Shown one piece after another: positions 49,790-61,112 of a stretch of 64,000 bases of DNA (positions are counted from its first letter, which is position 1; each line of letters starts with the position of its first letter). The notes beneath the pieces were generated by a model that was not told the origin of the DNA, made no database searches, and worked only from the letters and a program-made list of their open reading frames with translations. A program made the position numbers and the translations under genes. This stretch comes from Melitaea cinxia (taxonomy: Eukaryota; Arthropoda; Insecta; Lepidoptera; Nymphalidae), in NCBI RefSeq assembly GCF_905220565.1, contig NC_059398.1, positions 14,963,210 through 15,027,209 of the forward strand, written 5' to 3'.

Positions 49790-50045
49790 GGTAGGACACA
49801 CCAGGAAATATCCTGCTCTAAATCGGGAGCGGTTCAACTGGGGAAGTACCGCGACCTTACAGAAGATCAAAGCTAAATAATACTGCTTTCTAGCTGTGTT
49901 TTGCTCCTGTGGTAAGTGAGGTGACCAGAGCTTCTCGGGTGTATTGGGGGTAGGGTTGTCAAAGCGCTGGCGATGCTTCTAGTGCTGTAGGTATCTATAA
50001 GGTACGGTCATCGCTTTTCATCAGGTGAGCCGTACGCATGTTTGT
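49790..50045 (+). mobile_element. Dispersed repeat (family R), long copy
   Basis: Reverse-complement relative of 32095-32350. It shares agtaccgcgaccttacagaa, the gggtagggttgtcaaagcg region and catcaggtgagccgtacgca. It marks both ends of a roughly 250-bp unit. Confidence 0.68.
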
Positions 50046-53000
50046 GAAACTGGTTGCATGAAAAAAAGTTTGTAGAGAATATTTGTTAAGAGCATTCGAC
50101 GATTGGATCTCAGTTTCTTTGCGACATGTCACGTACAAAACTATGAGTAGTTTCTTAAGAATTATAATCTGAAATCTTAGATGCTATCCGCATCAAGGCT
50201 TGTCTGTTCCTTAAGCACGAGTGAGCGTTGATGAGATAATTTTGACACGAATGTTGTCTAGACAAATTTAAGGTTATTTCGTGGTCTACATAGCAAATAG
50301 AAATGGTGAGGTGTTTTGCCAAGGTCGATTATTTGATAAAACTTGATTTTGTTCGATTAAGATATAAAAAAAAATGTAACCCAAATAATTGTAATATTTT
50401 TAAATAATTATTGAGTTAAAATTAGATTAAGGATTTTTTCGAGTAGTACAAATATGTAGTAAAATGAACAGAAGAGAATTAAGTATAGTGCCTAAAGATA
50501 TTAAATAAGGACACCTACTCTCATTTTTCCTTTGTTTGTTAATTTTATTTTCTCAGATTGCGGACTATTTTTGTTTGGTTGAAATTTCAAATTTAAATTT
50601 TCAAACGTCGCAAGCTAGATCAATTTATTGATAAGTGATAAAGTCGATTGCTACATCTAAGAGAAAACAGATGGGAAAACACTGACAGGTCAAACTGGAA
50701 TTTTATCTAGGCTCCGTTGAGATAGCCGATCTGAGTAAGAGTTCACTGATCTAAATCTGTTGCGTTTGATGCAATCAAAGCAGACGTGTAAAGAGAGAAA
50801 ACTACAAACAGCTTCTTTATTAAGGAGATAACATTAATCAAACACAATTATACTTGACATTTGAATACTATTTAGTAATGTCAACGATTTATGTGATGCG
50901 AAATCATTGATACTTAGCATAAGCTTGTGACATTTTGTTAAAGATATGGTCAGTGTGGTGAAAATTGCTAACGTTTAGCAGATTAAACTCCAGATGGTTT
51001 CGAATCGAAATATGATCCTAAAGATCCGAAGACTAGCAATATGCCTTTGATCTTCGACATCGGCTAGCAACAAGCTGTTAGAACAGTTTCTCGTAGTAAC
51101 GTATAGAATAGTGATTACCTAACCTAGTATTGACGACTTGCGACTCAGTTTCTACCACTTGCAACTTGGTGCCCGAAAATTGATCCTTCTCTTAGATGGG
51201 GAAAGAGGCCTGTGACCAGCAGTGGGATGTGACAGGCTGAATTAATGAATCACCGAAAATTGACCACGATAGTATGCGGTCGTACCAGAGGAGGTACAAT
51301 ACGAACCAGATGATGCAATTTCTGTTTTTTTAAGCTTTGACATCGGGATTTATTTTTATTACTATCAATTGATTAGAATTTATATGTATGGTTTTCGTTG
51401 CATACGAAAATATTACTTAGAAAATAAAATGGGCACAAAATAATATGTAATTACCAATTTTATAAAAAGCGCACTTAAAATATGTTTCGAAAGTTAACTT
51501 GTATAAATCGGTACTAAATATTCGTTTTATCGTCATTTTTATACAACTTAATCGCTAAATAAACCTTTGTATGCGCACGAAGGTTCTGCGATGATATACT
51601 CGTATATAAACGAAATGCATTCGGGTCATAAAATAAGTTCAAAAACATCAATTAAGGCTTATAAAAGCCGATTAACACTTATTTTCGATTGTTAAAATCC
51701 GTCATAAAACTGCAATAAAGTTTAAAAGATTTAATGTTCTCATTTATTCTGCTAATAATATCGAAGGACAAGGTTATACTTTCATTTTTTTACATTAATT
51801 ATTTTAAGCTCTGTAAACTATACATTTTTCTATAAAAATATACGAGTGTTACACTTTTCGTACAAAAAATACAACAAAAAGTAAATACCTACTACAAACG
51901 TCACGCAACTAAAAATACAGCTATTTTTACAACTTAATAATACTAGTAACGAGATCTCATTACAAAAACTGAAATTATTTATTATTCATTGTTATTGTGT
52001 TAGTTCTTTAAAGAATACCGCAAGAAAAAAGCAAGGAAACAGGAAGTTCAAAGTTAACTGCTTTTATTCGCCGCACAATTTTAAATCTAGTAATACTATC
52101 CAACGCCAACCCATTTCAAATATGTAAATAAGTGCAAATAAATAAAAGGTTATCATCGTCATCATCATTATCATTAACAAATTTCCATTTAAGAACAAAA
52201 TATCATTAATACTAATTCCTGCAATAAACGCCAAGTGCTAAACTAACAATTTCCTAGACACTGAGTCCGACGTTGAAAAGTGGCTAGTTTCCCGTAGTTA
52301 AATCAATCGAGCGATTATGCCGGCTCTAATTGATTAGCGCACGCTATCGATACACCGGTATTTGTGTTTTGTAACTTAATCCCGACACTATCTTTGCGAT
52401 CTCTGTGGTAAATCGATTGGAACTAAGACCCCGATAGACTATCTCGAAATAACGTTTAGAAATAGGGGTTCTAAACTTTTCTGTTGCACTCAACTCGTTA
52501 CTGTACGATATTAAGACTGAAAAAAAAGATGAAATACTTTTAATGATTACCAAAAATGTATTTTTATTTAAATTCGTCATCTAAGAACAAATTTATAATC
52601 ATTAATTATAATACTTTGAAACAAAGCATTGAGTTTGTTCGGATGTAGCGATACAGTTTCCTATTCTGTCTGGCTGTAAAATATTACGACTAGAAACAGA
52701 TGCGGAAAAACGCGTGTCGTTCAGTGTGTTTTTTTAATTTATTATTAAAGTACACGGCGTCTATTATTAAAAAAATTGTAAATTCACACTAAAAATATAA
52801 CATACACTGTATACGAAGCTTTTCTTGAATCGTTGGAATCGTATAAAAAATTTCGATTGGATTTTCCACTTACTTCTGACTTATAAAGCTTTTGTTCCTA
52901 AAGATTAGTTCAGGTTTTTTTTTTCTTAATCACGCTAATACAGCTCTGACATACAATGCTTTGCTATTTTATCAAAATTTGTTAAATTTTTTAATCCGAA

Positions 53001-53095
53001 TAAATTGTTAATTTACTTTATCTCAGGCACTATGATTTAAACATAAGTAAATTAATTTTCAAGCAATGCAAAAAAATTGCGACGCAGAGTTCTGT
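50046..53095. other. AT-rich non-coding stretch with one SINE tail
   Basis: Apart from a 1735-type SINE tail at 51190-51243 (ggggaaagaggcctgtgacc), nothing is recognised. Confidence 0.55.
51190..51243 (+). mobile_element. 3' tail of the 1735-type SINE
   Basis: tagatggggaaagaggcctg and cagcagtgggatgtgacagg match the SINE end at about 2020-2072. Only the tail is present. Confidence 0.65.
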
Positions 53096-53097
53096 AA

Positions 53098-53758
53098 GGT
53101 AATAATAATAATAATAATAAATACTCTTTATTGTACACCACAAAGAAATTACAAAAAAGTGATACATGAAAAGAAAGATGTACAAAGGCGGTCTTATCGC
53201 TAAGAGCGATTTCTTCCAGACAACCTTTGGGCATAGGACATAGCGAAGAAAAAGAGAAGCGGGAGGGAAGTGTACAAACAGTTGATAAAGAATTGGCGTA
53301 TAGTTAACAAACAGTATGATATTAACAGAAGTAAATATACATATACACATACATATACAAACAATATACATACACATACATATATACAAATAAATATATA
53401 CATATTTACTACATAAACAAATACTATATAATATATATATTTATGAAGCTGATAATGATATTTATGAGGTATTTAGTGACAAAAAATGCGCCTTTAGATA
53501 TTTTTTAAAACAAGCAAGAGATTGAGCTTTTCTTATAGAGAGAGGAAGAGAGTTCCAAAGTTGTACAGCTTTAACAGAAAAGGAGTTTGAATAAAAGGAA
53601 GTAGTATGAGAAGGAGTTTTGAGTGTTAAGGTTAAAGATGACCTGAGGGAACGTTCATGAGTGTCGCAGAGAAACTCAAAGCGATTTTTTAGATAAAGCG
53701 GTGTATCTGGATGGAAAAGTACACAATATAGTAAAAATAAGGTGTACAAAATCGTATA
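53098..53758 (-). mobile_element. 5'-truncated non-LTR retrotransposon (LINE) 3' end
   Basis: Read on the minus strand, an open frame (53749-53462) encodes the C-terminal end of a LINE ORF2 protein: FSVKAVQLWNSLPLSIRKAQ then CFKKYLKAHFL, the usual WN.LP..(I/L)R.....FK..L block after the reverse transcriptase. A 3' UTR follows, with gtgtacaataaagagtattt and a terminal (TTA)n run at 53101-53120. The reverse transcriptase and endonuclease parts are missing, as in a typical target-primed truncated insertion. Confidence 0.78.
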
Positions 53759-55000
53759 TATTTTTTTTTAAATAAACTCTTATAGTAGTGATTATATTAA
53801 AATCATTTAGAAAATACTAAAAAAAGGAAACTTAAATCATATTGATTAAATTATTTTCAAAACTCAACGCAGAGCAGTTCGATGTTTTTAGTAAAGCGTA
53901 GTGTATATAATATATGTATGCTCGTTATTTAAAATTAATATTGAAGAAAAAATTATCACATTTCACATTTAGTGCTTTGCTATCAAATTGTTTATTATTC
54001 AAGACAAATCTGATATGCCAGCGGAACGGACGATAAAGCACTAACCGTGAAATACATGTAGGAAAACTGAACGAAACAACTCGAGATTTATATCGAAGGT
54101 AATAATGTAAATCTTGGCCCTTAATTAACTTTCCCGCATCTCATTACTACGCTTGATATCGACAATGCAAACCAAGTTACCAAAGCAAGGATACTGTGAT
54201 ACAACTGCGTTCACTTATTCACTTAAATTGTATAAACGAGAAGGCTTACAAGAAACATTATTATAGGATTAAAGGGTTAGGGATTACGTGAAAAGAAGAG
54301 GAAAGCTTAGAAGTGGAATTGGCTGGTATTAGACATCGATGACTGAATAACACGAAGTGGTGTTAACGTCACAATGTCTTACAGCAAGTCATATATGTGT
54401 ATGATAACAATGCATTAACATATATACCTACTAAGTATTGGCGAAAACATACATTTAATAAAATTAGCACATCATTGACCTTTTGTTTTATTATGTAAAA
54501 AGTGAAGCAATTACATTGCAATAATATCATTGTAGTTTGGATTAAGGCTTGCATTTAAAACATTTATTTTTGGTTAAACAAGTGTTAAAGGGTTTATGAA
54601 ACAAACATTACGGTCGCTAGTTCTATAAAAAACCTTAATTTAGGCTTAATTTAAAATGGAAACAATAAAATATTTCAACCCTTATTTCGACTTTGGGGTT
54701 AATCGTGAAGGTCATCGCTTAATGTGCCAGAGCTACCAAACTAAATACTAAATTTAGAAAACATGAATAAATTTAGCTCTTCATAATAATGTGAATTTAA
54801 AAATAGTGCCTCCTTTGTTTAATCGCTTGCAGCGAGTAGCCTTTGACATTTACATGGCTTCGCTACTCGCTGACATGCAAATAGTTAGGAATTAATTATT
54901 CCCACTTCATTTACATGTTGTGTCAATTAAATAATTCACTGGAGACTTAATTTGTTCTCTTCAACGTTTACATTAAGGAGGCGCTTTATTAAACGGTTTT
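53759..55000. other. AT-rich non-coding stretch with an 11-bp inverted repeat
   Basis: No supported gene. cagcgagtagc near 54831 pairs with gctactcgctg near 54862, separated by about 20 bases. Confidence 0.5.
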
Positions 55001-55160
55001 ATTTAGCTCACCCTGTTTGTTTTATTTTTTATTATTCTTGGGTCAAATTTAGTAATTCAAATTTCACCCTCTTCCTGTCAACCGATTAATCTGAAATTTT
55101 GTATACACTTTGGATTTTGGTGACAATACAATTATGTTTATTCATTATCATTGTAAATTC

Positions 55161-55755
55161 AAGATGGCCGCCGCTACAAAATGGCGGATAATTTATGTTT
55201 TATTAATCCCATCAATATGGGTATCAAATGAAAGGGCTCAACAAGCAGAATACAATATACTATAAAAAATTGAAATCCAAGATGGCGGCCGCTACAAAAT
55301 GGCGGATAACGTAGGTTTTATCAATCCCATCAATATGGGTATCAAATGAAAGGGCTCAACAAGCAGAATACAATATACTATAAAAAATCGAAATACAAGA
55401 TGGCGGCCGCTACAAAATGGCGGATAACGTAGGTTTTATCGATCCCATCAATATGGGTATCAAATGAAAGTGCTCAACCAGTATAATCAATGTACTATAT
55501 AAAATTAAAATCCAAGATGGCGGCCTCTACAAAATGGCGAATAACTTAGGTTTTATCAATCCCATCAACATGGGTATCAAATGAAAGGTCTCAACAAGTA
55601 GAATACAATTTACTATGCAAAATTGAAATCTAAGCTGGCCGCCGCTACCAAATGTCTGATAACAATTTTTTATCAATCCCACCAATATGGGTATCAAATA
55701 AAAGGGCTTGACAAGAAGAATACAGTGCACTATACAACCTCAATATTTAAGATGG
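55161..55755. repeat. Tandem array, 117-118-bp unit, five copies plus a stub
   Basis: Units start at aagatgg positions 55161, 55279, 55397, 55514, 55632 and 55749 (a stub). Each carries aagatggc(g/c)gcc and a second aatggcgga block, then atcccatcaatatgggtatc and atgaaagggctcaacaag. Copies 2 and 3 are nearly identical, and the outer copies are more diverged, as expected from unequal exchange. A related lead-in sequence precedes it from about 55010. Confidence 0.88.
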
Positions 55756-55820
55756 GCCTTGCAATAATGAAGCACTAAATGAATTAAACAGAATGCGAAA
55801 TAAAAACTAAAAACTAGAAA

Positions 55821-56582
55821 ATAAAAATAGGTAAAAAAACTTTTTAACTTAAACGGTTTTATGTTAAACATACATTGCAATGTTTAAGATAAATGTACTA
55901 AAAACCAAAAAATAATAAAATAGATACAGTCGTGGGAATTATAAACATATGCATAGACTAGACTAAAATAAAACCGTGGGGCACGTCAATTGTCTACAAA
56001 TTATCGACTTAATGTGCGATAGAAGAATCGTTTAATTCGTCGTTAAAATAGGCAGTTGGCCCGCAGACGGTGAGGAAATTACTTACTATTTTCTTGCTCA
56101 TGGAAATTCCAATAGTTATACACTCCATGTAAATAAAAGAGATGTTTCAACTAGTTTATCGTTGGACATTCACACTGCTGGCTGGCGAGGAATCGTTTCA
56201 CTGCTCGTAGTTTGTCTTTAATCGACAAAACATATGATAAAAGTACTACTCGCTCACCACTATGAAACCCTAAAACTCGCTTATAATCGAGCTTGCTAGC
56301 TTGTTTCCACATTCTAGCCCTACTTATCACACGTCCATCGTTGTCGATTGAACAACTGCCTAATTATAGTGTAACATTACAAAACAAACATTTTAATCAA
56401 CGATTGTAGACAATTGACGTGCCCCACGGTTTTATTTTAGTCTAGTCTATGCATATGTTTATAATTCCCACGACTGTATCTATTTTATTATTTTTTGGTT
56501 TTTAGTACATTTATCTTAAACATTGCAATGTATGTTTAACATAAAACCGTTTAAGTTAAAAAGTTTTTTTACCTATTTTTAT
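55821..56582. mobile_element. Foldback-type element with 179-bp perfect inverted arms
   Basis: 55821-55999 is the exact reverse complement of 56404-56582 by direct reading. The arms enclose a 404-bp unique core at 56000-56403. The core has no long open frame. The arms contain cagtcgtgggaattataaac and ggggcacgtcaattgtctac. Arm identity implies recent insertion or gene conversion. I see no clear target-site duplication. Confidence 0.88.
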
Positions 56583-56714
56583 ATTCCTTTAAAAATTCAT
56601 TACATTTAAAATTTAAAATCAAGATTAAGTTTTGTACATCCACGAGTTTGACTTTTGGTTACTCAATAAAAACTATCAAAACTTGTTTGTTTGTTTTTTA
56701 TTTTTATTATCATT

Positions 56715-57095
56715 ACTAGCGACCCGCCCCGGCTTCGCACGGGTGCAATGCTGATACTAAATATATTACAGAATGTCTTTATTTATAGTGTGAAGCTAGC
56801 TTACAGAATGGTTATTATTAACATAATAAGAACAACATTCAAATATGCGTCGTTAGATTACGCGTCGTTACAGAATGCGTTGAAGAAATAAAGGTTCACT
56901 GCTCGTTTCCCGTAGGTGATAGCGTGATGATATATAGCCTATATGTTGACCCGACTTCTTAATAATATTCATGCCAAATTTGAAGTAAATCCATGCAGTA
57001 CTTTTTGAGTTATTCCCGGACATACATACAGACAAACAGACAAAAATTCTAAAAACCATATTTTTGGCTTCGGTATCGACTGTAGATTACACCCC
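56715..57095 (+). mobile_element. Decayed LINE/RTE-like element end
   Basis: It starts actagcgacccgccccggct-tcgc, the same type of junction as at 3924, and includes aaatccatgcagtacttttt and ccggacatacatacagacaa. No coding capacity. Confidence 0.62.
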
Positions 57096-57496
57096 AAGTA
57101 TTCTTTTAAAAAAATATTCAATGTATACTTTTGACTTTCCTACCATTTTATTATATGTATAAATTTACAGTGTTTTTAAGTTCTTTCGACATGATATATG
57201 TAAAACACCATTAATTTCCCGCCAAACGGGCCATAACTTTCGTTTTCGTACGATCCGATGCGACATCTCAATACCACTCTCTCTGGACCGCAGCATCGTT
57301 ACTCACGATAACGATTGTTTCAGCGACACTCACAATCTAATTTTACATAAAAATAATACGTAGTATTTTATTTACAAAGTAAACGAAGAAAAATACTTTA
57401 ACTTTCGATTTCGAAAATTTACTTCATCCGAAACATTTACTTGTCGCAGAGTATGAATACGGAACGTCAAGTGTTTGACTTGGGTGTATTCAGATA

Positions 57497-58085
57497 ATGT
57501 CAGTTGTCAATTATTAGCTGTTAGGGTAGTGAGGTGATCGACGCGCCACCTAGCACATCGTTCGATAGTCACCTACCCTCATTTATTATATTACTCGAAT
57601 TGTTCTGACGTGTATAAAACGAACGGTTTCACCTCGGCTAAGGCAGTCTTGGCTCTGGCTTGGCACGATACACTTGTTGTATCCTGCTAGTAGCTTAACC
57701 TAGACTCATTCAATAATTAATTTGTGCAGTCGAATTAATTATTACCTATTACGATTAATTTGACTAGGCGAGGCGTATAACTCGAGCCGTGAAGGTGAGC
57801 GTTGATGCGCATCTCAAAGGGGGCCTCCTTAAACCTACACCTGGGTCGCAAGTCCTAGGCACTGCTCTGAGTTACTCCCTCTGCCACACGATGGACTCTG
57901 TACCCGCACGGTGAACCGTGAATCCATCGAATGCTAAGAAGTTAGTCTTCGCCCCCTTAACTAATAACTACCCGCCTTCCGTACTGCGTTACCTTTCTGT
58001 TAACTGATTCCTGTGTTATAATAATTTGGTGATATAATTAATTGCGTTTACTTGTGTCAACATTACCCACTTATGCCCACAGTAG
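57497..58085 (+). mobile_element. LTR-like segment, possible solo LTR
   Basis: A GC-richer block with tataaaa at 57613 and an initiator-like ggcagtctt 30 bases on, then a GC-rich leader and an AT-rich end near tgcccaca. This layout (U3 with TATA, R, U5) fits a solo LTR beginning with TG and ending with CA. The exact ends and a target-site duplication could not be fixed, and no retroviral-type genes are adjacent. Confidence 0.3.
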
Positions 58086-60950
58086 ACTGAGTGAGTACTC
58101 TGAGATCATGAGAAAGAGAAATATACCTTCAAGCCGAAAAGTATACCTTCTCCTTCTTCATATCTGACATACTTAACATAATATTACTATACTCCATATG
58201 AGAAATCTGTTATTAAAAAGATTAATTTTTCAAATTAAAGATTATAAAATATTATGAGAGAATAACTAATTATTCTTTCATTTTCATTTACACCTATCGC
58301 ATACACATATAAATTACGTATCAATTTAACCTTAGTGTTAATTCTTCAATTAACAGTAAAGTAACAACACTTTCTTACTATTAATTTTATACAGATTATG
58401 AAAGTAATGTCAGAAGATAACAGAGTACAAACTACATACTCAAATTCAATTCCAGAGTCTTAACAAGCTGTATTCAATACACAAATAGAACCGTAACAAG
58501 CACACAATCCTGTGACGTCACTGACAGTTATTTATCGGACGCGGGTAGTTATAAAAACGATATCGAAACCGACTGTCAATTATTACAATGTTAGCCGTGG
58601 AATTACGTCGGACAAGTCGGGTTACTTTCGTCAGTGTCTATCACAGTGATTTATGAGTGCGGTAGAGTTTCCAAACGATATGTGGCATTGTGTGCCGAGG
58701 GAACGACATTTCGACATGTTAATTGTAAGACTGCGCTGTATCATTATTAGTGGTACAAATGAAAACGACGTTTACAGCGCTGTACTCTTAATTAAAACTA
58801 AAACAAATTAGAAACGCTGAAGAAACGCGAAATATAATTTCAAAGTTATCACAAATTAGTTTTCATGCTTGCAATGCAAAAAAAATCCTTAGACATGATA
58901 ATAAAAAAATCCTTAGAAATTGAACTAAATTTTATTTAAAATAAACAAGGCTTTTACTGTAGTGGAGGAAGCCTCGCGTAACATGCAGACATTGTGGTAG
59001 TTAATAAGGCGATAATCCTTATAAGTGACGACGAGTGACAGCTCCTCTTACCCGTTCGAATGACACACGTATCAGATGTCGATGTTTTTATCAAAACAAG
59101 TGTAAAAAGATATAAGTAGGCGTCTTTGTGAATACTAACGAGCTGGTTTATTTTTCAACAACTTGTGTATATTTGTTGGATACTAGTATTGTAATACTTT
59201 TATCATTCATATTTATTAAGTGATAAAACTGTTCATTACCTCAAGCGTTATGCCCAACTGTTTTTTTTGTGCTTATTTTCGTTAATTAAAAAACGCTGCC
59301 GATTACGATTTAAGTATTAAATTTTTATTTGCTAATCGACTTTAAAAATATTTCATTAAAAAAAAACTGTACAAATAATTGTAGTTATATTTGAACAACA
59401 ATTTTGTTAATTATAATATAATGTTGCTTATAATATATAACTTATTTTAAGCAATTATAATTAATGTATGCTGTTATGATTGAATGCCATTAATCTATGA
59501 AATACAGTTCCCTCATAATTCTTTCCGATATTCATAGAACTGCACTTATTTCCCGGCAATGAATCACTGAGCGATGCGGGAGCGCATCAGTGTGCCGAAT
59601 TCATAAATAGACCAAGTTGACACATAAATAATATTAGCTAGGTCGTTAATATCGCGGCCAGCCATGTCTAAATTGACGTGAATGACGTGAACGCTTAGGC
59701 GAAGAACAAAATGACGATTGACTCTCCGAGATAGAATTTTCTTTTACCTTGAAATAGACCGTAACATTCTGAATTTCCAGTATAATTTAAACGGATGGCA
59801 TGTCAACTAAATTTAGTAGCTTTTTTCTACTGATGTATTTATGAATGACTAGCCGACACGTGCCCAATTCGTTAGGCGTTAATTATTTTTGTGATGCAAA
59901 TAAAAGTAAAGTTTTCATCTCGTTCGTATTTCACGGACTTAATTTACATATGTATACTATAATTTTTCACTGAATTTTTTATTCAATAACAATAACATAT
60001 AGCCTATATCACTCCTGAATAGTGTAGCTACAATCAAACAAAGTTAGAAACTTTACCTCTTTATAATATTACGAATAGTATAGATAAAAATTTATAACAA
60101 ACAATTATTATTAGCCAAATTGACGTGAAGTAGGCATGAGTATGACGGATACAGAGAAATGTTACTTGCTTTTAGTTTGTTTTTAGTTCAGTGAATAAAT
60201 ATCTAATTTAAATATTTATACCACAGGTAAAAGTGTAATAAGATGTATTAAAGTTCTTTTACGTTTATGATTATGTTAAGAAATATTGTATAGTCGCATG
60301 TTACATCTTAGTCATTGTTTTCCGTATAAGAAGTAAATATATTTACGTGATACGAAATAGTCCGATTGCAATGAAAACGCTTTTGGCTCGAGGATCTAAA
60401 CCGAGCCGTGATCTGTGTAATTCGACTGTTTTATAGTTCGGCCCGGGGCTCGCTTGTTAAGATGTAAGCGGTACTTGTGAATGGTAAAATAATGTTTCGA
60501 TGTGTCATTGATCGTAAATTGAGTTACATTACTTACATTATAACTTTCGTGAAGATATATCGATCAATACAATCCTTGTTTATTTAGTGGATTACGACGT
60601 TTATTGATTGTAAAATTAGACCAACTAAATGAAAGAGTTCCATAACTATGGAAAATTTAAAATAACAAATATTCATTATTTTAAATAAAGTTATTAATAT
60701 AGATTACCTAATTTAATTTTACTGCCTTACCGAATACACCTTAGAAATTTTCTTGAAGTCGACATATTAAGAGGATGTTTTACCTGTAACAAAAATACAT
60801 CAAATTAAGTTTACAGTACTATTTTTTTTGTTTATAGTTGGATACAGTTTGTTTACAGTTCTAATTTAATTCAATAAAGGTAATGCTCAAGGGTATGCTC
60901 ATGTATACACTAAGCCACTAACGTTACTCTATATTTCCTCGCTTTTTTTC
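58086..60950. other. AT-rich non-coding stretch
   Basis: No supported gene. A tgacgtca CRE-like site lies near 58513, with a TATA-like tataaaa near 58551. An ATG at about 58587 opens 22 codons only. A decayed repeat end may lie near 59850-60080. Confidence 0.45.
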
Positions 60951-60954
60951 TTCT

Positions 60955-61112
60955 TTATCTGAATTTTACTGGTAATCGATTTTGCACACCTACAAACGTC
61001 TGCTCTTGTACATCCTAAGGTTGGCTGGTAGAGAGTGCTTTTAGCATTAAGCCCGCCTTTTGTACAATTCTATAATGTATTGTGCAATAAAGTATAAATA
61101 AATAAATAAAAA
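60955..61112 (+). mobile_element. LINE 3' tail
   Basis: It contains ttggctggtagagagtgctt, ttttagcattaagcccgcc, the polyadenylation-type gtgcaataaagtataaa and a terminal (AAAT)n run. This is the end of a jockey-like LINE of the kind common in moths. No coding part remains. Confidence 0.68.

Noticed and set aside
53030..53389. 119-codon minus frame near the LINE
   Set aside because: It runs through an ATAC/ATAT simple repeat and the LINE 3' UTR, with Cys/Tyr/Ile-biased low complexity.
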